Below are positions 8,547-16,175 of a stretch of DNA of 64,000 nucleotides, in pieces. Source of the DNA: Candidatus Burkholderia verschuerenii (GTDB lineage Bacteria; Pseudomonadota; Gammaproteobacteria; Burkholderiales; Burkholderiaceae); assembly GCF_001189365.1 (NCBI RefSeq), contig NZ_LFJJ01000002.1:48691-112690 (forward strand), given 5' to 3'. Within the stretch, counting starts at the first letter, position 1. Each line of letters starts with the position of its first letter. Under the pieces are notes generated by a model that was not told the DNA's origin, ran no database searches, and was given only the letters and a program-made list of their open reading frames with translations. Position numbers and translations under genes: made by a program.

Positions 8547-10325
8547 TTAGATAGCGCCTTCGGCAACGACAGGCGTCACGAGAATCACGACTGCCTCGCG
8601 ATCCGTCGAGCCGTTGAACGAGCCGCCGAGACCCACTGGCGCTTTATCGGTCAGCGTCCGCTTGTCATACTGGCCCTGTTCGCGCTCATAGCCCGAGAGC
8701 ACGAGCGTATCGCCCGGACGCAATGCGACCTTCTGCAAGAAATCGGTGCTCGAAATCGTCGGTGTCTGAATGCTTTCCTGGTTGCTGCCGGTGCCGGAGG
8801 TCTGCTTGTCCAGCGAATCGAGCGAGGAAATCCCCATCGAGAACTGGAGCAGAATGCTGTTGCTGTCGAGGATCGTCGGAAGCAGATTGAGCATGAAGCC
8901 CGTCGTGACGGTCCCCGGCGTCAGACCAGGCGTGCCGCCGACGTTGCCCGACGCGCCGGCCGGCGCGGGAGTGATCTCGGCCAGATAGCCAGTCTGCTGC
9001 GTAATAGCCACCGGCACCGGCTGACGGTTGACGGTCATGGCATTCGCCGTCGTGACGACTTTCACCCGCCCATACTCTTGCAGTGCATTGAACATCGCCT
9101 GTGAGCCGGACCACGCGGACGGCGATCCGCTTGTCGGGGTCAGCACCGACGCCCCTAAGCTGCCTGCGGTCGAGGAAACGAGCGATGTCGGCGACGTGAA
9201 CGAAAGTGCCCAAGGAACCATATTGGTAACCTTGTTGAAGACGACATTCCAGTCGATCCCGTATTGCTGAGCACTGGTCAGCTTGACCGACAACACTTCC
9301 ACGCGCATCACGATCTGACGCGTCAGCAGCCCGTTTTCGTGATCGATGATCCGCGAAATCTCGTCAACGGCGGCTTTCGTGTCAGTGACGGTGATAGTTC
9401 CCGTCGCTTCGGAAATCCAGTAGCGGCCTGGCGGGGTCTTGATCGCCTTGATCTGCCCTTCGATCGAGGTCCAGACGCTATAGGCCGAATCCATCTTGAT
9501 CTTCGTGTTCGAAGAATAGCCACCGTTGTTCTGCGAGGTGCTGCCCTGCGCCCCGCCCTGCGTGCCGGTCTGAGTCTGTCCGTCGCGGCCGAGCGAAGCG
9601 TCGAAGCCGGATGAGCCGGGCAACGCTTTCAGCGACAGGACTTTCGTGACAAACCGGCGGATGGTAACGACACCATCGTGGTAATCCCAAGACAGGCCAC
9701 CCTTCGCACAGGTCAGCTCCAGAAACCCTTGCAGGGTTCCCACGTAGTTCATGTTGTATTTGGTCTCGTCCGCACGACCACCATACGAGGCAGAGGACAG
9801 GCCGGCCGCGAGCGAACCGCCCGCAGCAGGACTCGGCAACGGCGGCAGCGTCGCATTCGGAATCGGCTGCACCGTCGCGGGGGCTGAGGCACCACCGCCA
9901 GAAGTCGTAGATGCCGAGCCTCCGCCACCACCCGATTTGTCCATGAACGCCGAGAGCGGCATCAGCGCATCCGGCTGCACACGGACGGGAATGCCCGTCA
10001 GCTTCGTCAGTCGCTCAGCTAGCAGTTGGAGATCGCCCGGACCGTCCTTGAACTGAAACTGGAAGTCGTTCCGCTTGAAGATTTCGGGCAGCGTTGCATC
10101 CGCCGTCATCGGCACCGCCCGACCGCCCAACCATGCGCCACTGACCCGCTGGACCACGCGCACATTGGATGTCGCGTTCTGGATGGTCGCTATGCGGTTG
10201 TAGGCGCCAATCTGGTCTGTAGTCTGCGCGGTTTGATGGTCCACGTCGCGCTGCATGGTGTTGCACGCCGACAGCGCAAGTGCGAGAACGGCCGCCGCGA
10301 CGGCGCGCTTATTTACTTGTCGCAT
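8547..10325 (-). CDS. pilN: PilN, lipoprotein secretin of the thin pilus
   Basis: Outer-membrane secretin through which the pilus leaves the cell, 592 aa. A lipoprotein signal with lipobox LSAC places Cys21 as the lipidated residue, as in R64 PilN. After a Gly/Ser/Ala-Pro-rich linker (residues about 130-185) come N-domain repeats (TVTDTKAAVDEISRIIDHEN) and the C-terminal secretin domain with the conserved VPVAITQQTGYL and LRPGDTLVLSGYE signatures. The start overlaps the end of pilL by 13 bp. PilN and the Dot/Icm outer-membrane proteins are separate channels encoded in the same operon. Confidence 0.92.
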   Translation of the reverse strand: MRQVNKRAVAAAVLALALSACNTMQRDVDHQTAQTTDQIGAYNRIATIQNATSNVRVVQRVSGAWLGGRAVPMTADATLPEIFKRNDFQFQFKDGPGDLQLLAERLTKLTGIPVRVQPDALMPLSAFMDKSGGGGGSASTTSGGGASAPATVQPIPNATLPPLPSPAAGGSLAAGLSSASYGGRADETKYNMNYVGTLQGFLELTCAKGGLSWDYHDGVVTIRRFVTKVLSLKALPGSSGFDASLGRDGQTQTGTQGGAQGSTSQNNGGYSSNTKIKMDSAYSVWTSIEGQIKAIKTPPGRYWISEATGTITVTDTKAAVDEISRIIDHENGLLTRQIVMRVEVLSVKLTSAQQYGIDWNVVFNKVTNMVPWALSFTSPTSLVSSTAGSLGASVLTPTSGSPSAWSGSQAMFNALQEYGRVKVVTTANAMTVNRQPVPVAITQQTGYLAEITPAPAGASGNVGGTPGLTPGTVTTGFMLNLLPTILDSNSILLQFSMGISSLDSLDKQTSGTGSNQESIQTPTISSTDFLQKVALRPGDTLVLSGYEREQGQYDKRTLTDKAPVGLGGSFNGSTDREAVVILVTPVVAEGAI

Positions 10326-11125
10326 TCTTTCTTGTCCCCGTAGTGAAGCACACGAACCACGTGATTGGCCTCGTACATGCAGGCGAGTGCCGGATAGTCG
10401 CTATAACGAAGCGAACCCATGAACTGATCCACCGCATCCTCGAAGCTACCGGTGAATGACCCCTCCAGTTGCACGGGGTAGTCGTACCCGATCTCCCATG
10501 ACACCTGCCAGCCCGCGTCTTTCGCCCAACGGATCAGCGTCTGACGCAACGTCACGTCACTCGCTTTCACTTCCCATCGCATCGCAACTGCCAGCGGGAT
10601 CGCTGGCTTCGCAGCAACGTCATTTGCATTGCTCGCGTTACCACTGGCCGCGACCATCGACACCGTGGATGCGACGCGTCGCAACGTCACAGCACGCTGA
10701 TTCCAGTCGATCGTGGCCTCGACGTTGCCAAGCGGCATGATGGCGTCGGTCAGGACCGCATCCCATGGCTTGCCACCGTTCCAGGCGACAAGCTGCTGCG
10801 TATTCACGTTGCTCAGATCGAGACGGAAATCACGCGGTACGACGACGGGCACCATGTCGCCCAATGCGATATCGGTTCCTTTGCCTCGCGGCACACTCAC
10901 GCTAGACGGACGCATTCCGATCTGTGTGACCTTTCGCCCCGACGAGGGCGCGGCCGGCGTATCCGGCAGCGGGCTAGACTTGATCTCGGGAGCCGGGCCA
11001 GCAGCGGCAAGCTGTAGCTGTTGCTCCTGTGCAGCTTCGTTCACGAAACCTGCATGCGCAGCAGGCACGCAGGCCATACCGATCCCGAACGCCGCAAGGG
11101 CGATAACGATCCTGGTCTTGTGCAT
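10313..11125 (-). CDS. pilL: PilL / TcpQ-domain pilus protein
   Basis: Secreted 270-residue protein with a signal peptide (HKTRIVIALAAFGIGMACVPAAHA) and a C-terminal TcpQ-type domain (from about residue 175, with AMRWEVKASDVTLRQTLIRWAKDAGW). In toxin-coregulated and R64 pili this domain helps target or stabilise the secretin, which fits its place directly before pilN. A much longer open frame runs upstream to 11449, but that part overlaps icmT in another frame and has no signal, so ATG 11125 was chosen. It lacks the long N-terminal part of R64 PilL. PilM is missing between it and pilN. Confidence 0.75.
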   Translation of the reverse strand: MHKTRIVIALAAFGIGMACVPAAHAGFVNEAAQEQQLQLAAAGPAPEIKSSPLPDTPAAPSSGRKVTQIGMRPSSVSVPRGKGTDIALGDMVPVVVPRDFRLDLSNVNTQQLVAWNGGKPWDAVLTDAIMPLGNVEATIDWNQRAVTLRRVASTVSMVAASGNASNANDVAAKPAIPLAVAMRWEVKASDVTLRQTLIRWAKDAGWQVSWEIGYDYPVQLEGSFTGSFEDAVDQFMGSLRYSDYPALACMYEANHVVRVLHYGDKKECDK

Positions 11126-11136
11126 CTCGCACCCTC

Positions 11137-11406
11137 TCATTCGTAATATCTCCGGTGATGCCACCAAGCACGCGCATGGACCACGGCCCCACGCAATTTG
11201 TGGCGAATTGCGCGAAGGAGCACCGGAAGGGTGTATCCCCGCTTCTCCATAATGAAAAAACCCACAATCGCGAGCACAGCCAACGCGAACGACCACTTGC
11301 GCGGATAGAACAACGCGCCAAAGAGGGGGAAGAAAGCGCGCGCATCGATCGGGCCGATGCGCGGAGTCAAGGCGGCGTCTCGCCAGATCGAACGGCGCAT
11401 CTTCAT
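11137..11406 (-). CDS. icmT: IcmT/TraK family type IVB secretion protein
   Basis: Small (89 aa) inner-membrane component of type IVB secretion, IcmT in Legionella and TraK in R64. The signature WRDAALTPRIGPIDARAFFP near the N-terminus is the family hallmark, and one hydrophobic helix follows at about residues 40-54 (ALAVLAIVGFFIM). The ATG overlaps the dotB stop codon (ATGA), so translation is coupled. It marks the junction between the dot genes and the pil genes, which here form one continuous operon. Confidence 0.88.
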   Translation of the reverse strand: MKMRRSIWRDAALTPRIGPIDARAFFPLFGALFYPRKWSFALAVLAIVGFFIMEKRGYTLPVLLRAIRHKLRGAVVHARAWWHHRRYYE

Positions 11407-12518
11407 GCGATCGCCTCGCCTGCGTAGCGCCGATAGGCTTTCTGGTCAATCAGGCCACCATCGAGGAGTGCTCGAAGGCCAGTAGCCATGTCCTGCTTCT
11501 TTTCCGCAACGACTTTTCGGAGAAACGCGCCCCATTGCGTATAGGGCATATCGCTCATTTCCCGCTTGATGTCGCGGTCAAAATAGAGGTACTCGCGTAC
11601 TGCGTGGCGATTGCCGTCAAGTGTCGGCACCAGAATCTGAACCACGATCAATCGCAGCGAACCGAGGATCTTGGAAGCAATCGCGGAATGCTGATCGGCG
11701 GGGAACACTTGAATAGCGCGACTGGCTGTCTCCGACACACTTTCCGTATGCATCGTCCCGTAAGCGCCGTGGCCGGTGAGTGCAGCTTCGACCATTGCAC
11801 TGATTGTTTCCGCATCGCGAGCCTCGCCAATACCGATCAATGTCGGCTTGCATCGCATCGCGTTGCGGATGCCGCGCGCGAAGCTCGGGATATGACGACC
11901 GATCTGCATTTGCCGGATCTTCGGTCCCGCGTTCTTGACCTTCGTGAACAAAAATTCAATCGGGTCTTCGTAGAGCAGGATTTTCACGTCGCCGTCCGTC
12001 TCCGAAGTGTGGGCATAGAACGACGATTGCAGCGTCGTCTTTCCCGAACCGGTAGGCCCGCACACGAGAACGAGACCGCGAGGTTGAAACAGGTTTTCGC
12101 GAATCCCCGCAGGCAGATTTAGCGAGTCTAAGGAGGGCGGCACTTCGGGAATCGTTCGCATCGTGATGGACAGGCCATCTTCCGCATCCCCTACCTGAGC
12201 ACCGGAAATGTTGACGCGATAGCGGCGCGTGTCGCGCTCGACAACAAACCGGTACGGCCGGTCCGCGTCGTTCCCACCCTTGATGACGCCAATTACCTCG
12301 CTCCCAAACGCAATGGAGAGCAACGCCTTGATCTCGCCGTCCTTGATGGTCCGTGTGGTGAGCGGAATCTGACGACCCTTGATTTCGCCCCACACCACGT
12401 CGCCCGTCTGGAACAGGATGTCCGACGAGCCAACTTCGTTGCAGTAGGAAAGAAAGGACTGAAGGCTGTCCAGCCCGAAATTAGGCTGAAGGTTGAACGG
12501 TTCGGGGCGAATAATCAC
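11403..12518 (-). CDS. dotB: DotB/TraJ type IVB secretion ATPase
   Basis: Cytoplasmic hexameric ATPase that energises the Dot/Icm transfer apparatus, 371 aa, PilT/VirB11 superfamily. Visible motifs: N-terminal SSDILFQTGDVVWGEIKGR, Walker A GPTGSGKTT near residue 148, Asp box LLYEDPIEFLF, Walker B-like TLIGIGEARDAETI, and His-box GAYGTMHTESV. The start is a GTG overlapping the dotC stop (GTGA) with a strong GGGAGGGG ribosome binding site. Length matches DotB (about 377) and TraJ. Confidence 0.93.
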   Translation of the reverse strand: MIIRPEPFNLQPNFGLDSLQSFLSYCNEVGSSDILFQTGDVVWGEIKGRQIPLTTRTIKDGEIKALLSIAFGSEVIGVIKGGNDADRPYRFVVERDTRRYRVNISGAQVGDAEDGLSITMRTIPEVPPSLDSLNLPAGIRENLFQPRGLVLVCGPTGSGKTTLQSSFYAHTSETDGDVKILLYEDPIEFLFTKVKNAGPKIRQMQIGRHIPSFARGIRNAMRCKPTLIGIGEARDAETISAMVEAALTGHGAYGTMHTESVSETASRAIQVFPADQHSAIASKILGSLRLIVVQILVPTLDGNRHAVREYLYFDRDIKREMSDMPYTQWGAFLRKVVAEKKQDMATGLRALLDGGLIDQKAYRRYAGEAIA

Positions 12519-13354
12519 TTGGCCCCTCCCTTCGTGACCGCCGCATCAGACGCGCCGGGCGCGATGGTCGCCTGCCACTTGTTCGGGTCCGTCACGAAGC
12601 CGCCGTGGTCCGTCACCCGATACAGCGTGTCGCCAACATTGATATGGTTTCTGTCGCCGGAAACGATGCTCGGTGCGACCGCAACAGTCGGCTCGGACAC
12701 CATGCCCTTATTCAGCAATTCGGAATAGCGCAGCATTCCCATATAGTCGCGATCAAGACGCGCGCGGTTTGTCTCAAGAATTTGATCCGCGAGCTTCTGA
12801 CCCTGCGCGTAGCCAATCGTGATCTGTTCCTTCCAGTAAGCACGTTCGGCCGCCGTCTTCGGCAAGACAGCAGCGAACGGAAGGTCTTGCGATTGCTTGA
12901 TACGGAGACCGACGAACAGATAGTCCCGCCACGAAGGCGCGATCGTGACGAACCTAGCGGGTGCGACGATCTTGTACATGCGATCGGCGGCACGAATCTG
13001 GTCCGCCGTTGCTTCCACCGCGTCGCGCGCTTCACTGATAACGGGAGGCAGCATGCCGTTCTTCATCACGAGAGCGCTGAACCGATACAGGGTGTCGAGC
13101 CGCGTCGCACGCGCCTCAAGTTCCGCGACCAGGACTGCGGAGCGGTCTGCCAGGCCCTTGTGACTTCCAAGAGGCAACGCCACTTCGCTCAGCATGTTCG
13201 CTCGTGCAGGCGAGATGGCAGCGGCAGCGGGGAGCGAATCCACCGAAAGGTTTGCGAGATCATCCAGCGACATATCCGCGCGCGCTGGTACGGCCGTGAG
13301 GCCGCACCACAGTGCTGCGCATGCGTATACGAGGGCCGTCCGCTTAAATCGCAC
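12515..13354 (-). CDS. dotC: DotC/TraI outer-membrane core protein
   Basis: DotC-family component of the outer-membrane core complex, which works with DotD and DotH. A signal peptide (RFKRTALVYACAALWCGLTAVPARA) is followed by the conserved DotC block: DTLYRFSALVM..., PPVISEA, SWRDYLFVGL, ERAYWKEQITIGYAQGQKLAD and RDYMGMLRYSELLNKGMV. GTG 13354 (279 aa) was chosen because GGAG lies 10 bases upstream and it starts at a sensible signal peptide; ATG 13375 is an alternative. No lipobox Cys is evident, unlike Legionella DotC. It overlaps dotD by 11 bp. Confidence 0.88.
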   Translation of the reverse strand: MRFKRTALVYACAALWCGLTAVPARADMSLDDLANLSVDSLPAAAAISPARANMLSEVALPLGSHKGLADRSAVLVAELEARATRLDTLYRFSALVMKNGMLPPVISEARDAVEATADQIRAADRMYKIVAPARFVTIAPSWRDYLFVGLRIKQSQDLPFAAVLPKTAAERAYWKEQITIGYAQGQKLADQILETNRARLDRDYMGMLRYSELLNKGMVSEPTVAVAPSIVSGDRNHINVGDTLYRVTDHGGFVTDPNKWQATIAPGASDAAVTKGGAK

Positions 13355-13790
13355 GGTAGTGGATCTCCAGCGCATCGGTCTTCAGCACCACGTCGGCCCG
13401 CCCACCTAGTTGCGTACCGATGTTTTGCAGGACATCAATAAAGCTTTCGTTCGTGGCGTCGATGGAGATCGGCACGGGCACAGTGCGCCCAAGGATGGCG
13501 AACTTCAGCCCCTTCGCGTCGGCAAGCTTGCGCAGCACTTCGGGCGCGTCGCCCTGCCAATCGACAGTAACAAGGTCACCCTTTACGACCACCGTTCCCG
13601 TTTTGGGCGCAACAGACGACAACCCGCCTGCGCGCGAGATATCTCCGAGCAGGCGATCAATCTTCTGAGCGGACTCGTTCAGTTGCGTGTCCAGCATCCG
13701 ACCTGTCTGGTCAACCGCGACAGGCGGCTGCGACGCACAACCCGCAACCCCGCTGACTGCGATGAATAGTGCTACGCGTGTCAGTTGCAT
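13344..13790 (-). CDS. dotD: DotD/TraH outer-membrane lipoprotein
   Basis: Outer-membrane lipoprotein of the Dot/Icm core, 148 aa. The lipobox VAGC places the lipidated Cys at residue 18. The C-terminal domain (PKTGTVVVKGDLVTVDWQGDAPEVLRKLADAKGLKF...) matches the DotD fold, which resembles a secretin N0 domain. It is the first gene of the minus-strand transfer/pilus operon; two RCGTAT dyads lie upstream at 13833-13858 and 13880-13903. Confidence 0.88.
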   Translation of the reverse strand: MQLTRVALFIAVSGVAGCASQPPVAVDQTGRMLDTQLNESAQKIDRLLGDISRAGGLSSVAPKTGTVVVKGDLVTVDWQGDAPEVLRKLADAKGLKFAILGRTVPVPISIDATNESFIDVLQNIGTQLGGRADVVLKTDALEIHYRAI

Positions 13791-13832
13791 AGATTTGCTC
13801 TTATCTGTAGTCCGGCCATCCGGCCGAATAAA

Positions 13833-13858
13833 TTACGTATCAAGCGTAGCATACGTAA
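13833..13858. promoter_or_regulatory. RCGTAT dyad, dotD-proximal
   Basis: Perfect 8-bp arms TTACGTAT / ATACGTAA with a 10-bp spacer, 43 bp upstream of the dotD start codon. Best-conserved copy of the plasmid-wide operator. Confidence 0.8.
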
Positions 13859-13879
13859 AAGTCTCGATCAACGATTTGT

Positions 13880-13903
13880 TGCGTATCGGTTAATTCATAC
13901 GCA
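13880..13903. promoter_or_regulatory. RCGTAT dyad, dotD-distal
   Basis: Perfect 7-bp arms TGCGTAT / ATACGCA with a 10-bp spacer. It lies 47 bp from the first copy (start to start), so the main transfer operon has two tandem sites. Confidence 0.78.
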
Positions 13904-13949
13904 CTTTCAGAGGCCGCCCTTCCCGCCTTCAGAGTTACCTCCGCCCGTC

Positions 13950-14141
13950 GAACGACGCATAAACGACGCAAAGATGCGTCGTTTCACTACAGCCGACCTC
14001 CCGCGCCCTCCATGCAACGACGCATCTTTGCGTCGTTGCTGCGTCGTGAGCCGAACACCCACCACTGAACGACGCAAAATTCTATTGCGTATCGTTGCAT
14101 TGATACGTAATATTGAGAGCAATGACGCAAACATGCGTCGT
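13950..14141. repeat. Cluster of AACGACGCA/TGCGTCGTT inverted repeats upstream of parM (centromere candidate)
   Basis: Three inverted repeats with 9-bp arms and 4-bp spacers: 13961-13982 (perfect), 14013-14038 (extended to perfect 11-bp arms) and 14120-14141 (one mismatch). Single half-sites lie at 13950-13958, 14039-14046 and 14067-14075. ParM-type loci often carry an iterated centromere (parC) upstream of parM, so this is the leading candidate. The same TGCGTCGT element recurs in the origin and after the helicase gene, so a different DNA-binding protein is possible. Confidence 0.6.
14084..14109. promoter_or_regulatory. RCGTAT dyad / promoter of parM
   Basis: Arms TTGCGTAT / ATACGTAA with a 10-bp spacer. 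A sigma70-like reading is TTGCGT, 17 bp, TAATAT, so the dyad would cover the core promoter. It lies within the inverted-repeat cluster, 63 bp before the parM start codon. Confidence 0.72.
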
Positions 14142-14172
14142 TTCCTTTAAACGCACTGAGAGGGCTATGACA

Positions 14173-15186
14173 ATGAGTAAGGAATTGGCAGTTCGTGCCG
14201 TCGATGTCGGCTACGGCAACACGAAATTCACGGTTGGCACGCTGGACCAAGGTCTCACCGAGATCTGCGATATGTTTCCGTCGCTCACGCCGACCGCGTT
14301 GCAGAACAACTTCTCGCACGCGATCGGTCAGGAACGCAACACAGTGAAGATCTCGCTCGGCGGCGAAACCTATGAAGTGGGCAAGGAAGTGCGCCTGGCA
14401 CTCGGTGGCGGCAGTCATGACCGCGTGCTCGATGAGAACTTCTGCCTGTCGAACCGCTATCTGGCGTTGGTCCGGGCCTCATTGGCCTACATGAAGGTTG
14501 ACGAGATCGCGTGCCTCGTTCTCGGTCTGCCCCTGACGACCTATGAAGCGAAGCGCCGACAACTCGAAGAGTTCGTTTGCGGCGAGCACACGTTCGGAGA
14601 GAAAACCGTGACGATTCAAAAGGTTACGGTTGTTCCTCAACCGATGGGCGGCTTCTACGATTACGTCGTCCAGAACGGCATGAGCAACGCTTTCGACGAA
14701 CGAAACCTCATTATCGACCCCGGCTTCTACACGCTGGATTGGGTAACGTCGGAAGGCGATCGCCCCATCGATTCGCGCTCGGCGGCCGTGAACGACGCCG
14801 GCGCATCCACGATCCTTGCCTCGGTGCGAGAAGCCATCGAGGCCGACCTTAAATGCGATCCGGGCGACATCATGCGCATCGATGAATCGCTGCGCACTGG
14901 CCGCCCGCTGCGGGTCTACGGCAGACCGGTCGATCTCGAAAAGTACCGCCCGCTGATCCGTCAGCAGGCCGATGGAGCGGTCAACAAGCTCATCAGCGGC
15001 GCGAAGGGCGTGGTCGATATCGAGAACGTGATTCTCGTGGGAGGAGCGACTCACCTGTACCTTGACGCGGTGAAGGCAAGATTCCCGAATCTGGAGGTGC
15101 ATCAAGGCACCGATCCCGTGTTCGCCAACGTCCGCGGTTTCCAAATGCTGGGTGAACAATGGCTGAAGTCGAACGCAAGCCGCTGA
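14173..15186 (+). CDS. parM: ParM-type actin-like plasmid segregation ATPase
   Basis: Filament-forming actin-like ATPase that pushes plasmid copies apart, 337 aa. Phosphate-1 motif is VDVGYGNTKF at residues 10-19; LIIDPGFYTLDWV is the phosphate-2 region and NVILVGGATHLYLDAV the adenosine motif. PQPMGGFYDY corresponds to the segment before phosphate-2. ATG 14173 was chosen because AGAGGG lies 8 bases upstream; ATG 14167 is too close to it. It overlaps the next gene by 28 bp, making a two-gene partition operon with upstream repeats, like parCMR of R1. Confidence 0.87.
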   Translation: MSKELAVRAVDVGYGNTKFTVGTLDQGLTEICDMFPSLTPTALQNNFSHAIGQERNTVKISLGGETYEVGKEVRLALGGGSHDRVLDENFCLSNRYLALVRASLAYMKVDEIACLVLGLPLTTYEAKRRQLEEFVCGEHTFGEKTVTIQKVTVVPQPMGGFYDYVVQNGMSNAFDERNLIIDPGFYTLDWVTSEGDRPIDSRSAAVNDAGASTILASVREAIEADLKCDPGDIMRIDESLRTGRPLRVYGRPVDLEKYRPLIRQQADGAVNKLISGAKGVVDIENVILVGGATHLYLDAVKARFPNLEVHQGTDPVFANVRGFQMLGEQWLKSNASR

Positions 15187-15551
15187 GGATCAACGGCACG
15201 GTGAACGACGTCACCGACAGGGCGCTGTACTACGCTCTGTCGGAAGTCAGCCTGCGCAAGCGGATGGCCAGGCTGCGGCAGCTTGCGGCGCTAGGGCTGA
15301 TGGTGGAGCAGGGCACGCTGCCTGTTACCACGCAACGTCCGGTGGTCGCCGCATCGCTTCCAGAAGATCCGAATCCCGTGCCCAAAGCCGCCCCTTCGAC
15401 ACCTCCGAAGGTCTCGACCGACGAAACAAATTCGCGCGTGGTAACAACCGAAACGCGCAACACGCCCGAACCCTTGCGCGAAACGAAGCCGTCCACGAGC
15501 AAGGTGGATTTGTCGTTGATGAACAAGATGAATCTCAACATCATGAGGTGA
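15159..15551 (+). CDS. ParR-like partner of ParM
   Basis: 130-residue product whose start lies inside the end of parM, so the two are translationally coupled. The N-terminal 60 residues (LRINGTVNDVTDRALYYALSEVSLRKRMARLRQLAALGLMVEQG) look helical and basic, with a short strand that could make a ribbon-helix-helix. The rest is a Pro/Thr-rich tail ending in VDLSLMNKMNLNIM, which may be the ParM-binding peptide. I assign adaptor/centromere-binding function from position and shape, not from clear homology. Two copies of a GCGTGGTAACA element lie inside its coding sequence. Confidence 0.65.
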   Translation: MAEVERKPLRINGTVNDVTDRALYYALSEVSLRKRMARLRQLAALGLMVEQGTLPVTTQRPVVAASLPEDPNPVPKAAPSTPPKVSTDETNSRVVTTETRNTPEPLRETKPSTSKVDLSLMNKMNLNIMR

Positions 15552-15556
15552 CGTAT

Positions 15557-15596
15557 CGGTTGTTACCACGCATCGCAGTATGCGTGGTAACAACCG
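15557..15596. repeat. Perfect 17-bp-arm palindrome downstream of the parM/parR pair
   Basis: Left arm CGGTTGTTACCACGCAT (15557-15573), 6-bp loop, right arm its exact complement (15580-15596). No T-run follows, so it is not a typical terminator. The core GCGTGGTAACAAC also occurs at 15436-15450 and, inverted and one base different, at 15322-15335, both inside the ParR-like gene. A protein-binding site is more likely. Confidence 0.75.
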
Positions 15597-16175
15597 GCTA
15601 TTAGGTCACTTCACCAGCCTCCGGCACCCGCGACCAATTCACCTCGCCGCTGCGCTTCGCACGCTCCCCACCCGATACGCTTCCGGCATCTTTCCGGTCA
15701 CACCCACCTCCAGCCGCACTCAATCCAGCACGGTCACCACGGCCCTGGCACGCACCACGTGCTCGACCTCGACTCCATCGCGTCATCCACCTCATGCGCG
15801 TCCCAACAACACCGGGTCTCGAACACCGACCGTTTTCGATCCGTTGCAGGTATCATGCGTGAAACAGAACCCTATGTGGCGGTTACACCGCAGCGGAGAT
15901 GCGTGTGTAACGTGGCTATATGAAATATAGCCGCTACGTGATACCTCACCGTGTAACGAAAACTCGCCACGACAGGACACGGCATAGGCAGGACACCACA
16001 CGAGCAGAGCCCGAACGGCCCGCACCCGATCGACCGTCACCGGTCTGCAAGCAGGACACCCCCGATCAGGAAGCAAACAAGGGCAGCAAACGGGCAGGGG
16101 CGAAATCGAGCGGATGGGATACCCTCGATGCCGACGACCAGTAACGGGACCGCACGAAGAAGGAAGCGAACGAGA
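15597..16175. other. Intergenic region between the partition locus and the tyrosine recombinase
   Basis: About 580 bp without a convincing gene; the short open frames here are rich in Arg, Thr and Pro with no recognisable motif. It holds a degenerate iteron at 15628-15645 (CCGCGACCAATTCACCTC, 15 of 18 matches to the origin consensus). It also holds a perfect dyad at 15914-15932 (arms GGCTATAT / ATATAGCC, spacer GAA), 244 bp before the recombinase start. The dyad could be a recombinase core site or an operator. Confidence 0.55.
15628..15645 (+). repeat. Degenerate lone iteron
   Basis: CCGCGACCAATTCACCTC, 15 of 18 identical to the iteron consensus and 16 of 18 to the third iteron of the array. 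It lies 18 kb from the origin array and close to the partition palindrome. Confidence 0.6.

Noticed and set aside
10313..11449. Longer 378-aa version of the PilL/TcpQ gene
   Set aside because: The extra 108 residues overlap icmT in another frame, are Arg/Pro-rich and come before a clear signal peptide; ATG 11125 is the better start.
15557..15596. Interpretation of the perfect palindrome as a Rho-independent terminator
   Set aside because: No T-run follows on either strand, and its core sequence recurs inside the preceding gene, which fits a binding site better.
15580..15930. 116-codon frame between partition locus and recombinase
   Set aside because: Begins inside the perfect palindrome, Thr/Ser/Pro/Arg-rich translation with no recognisable motif; more likely non-coding.
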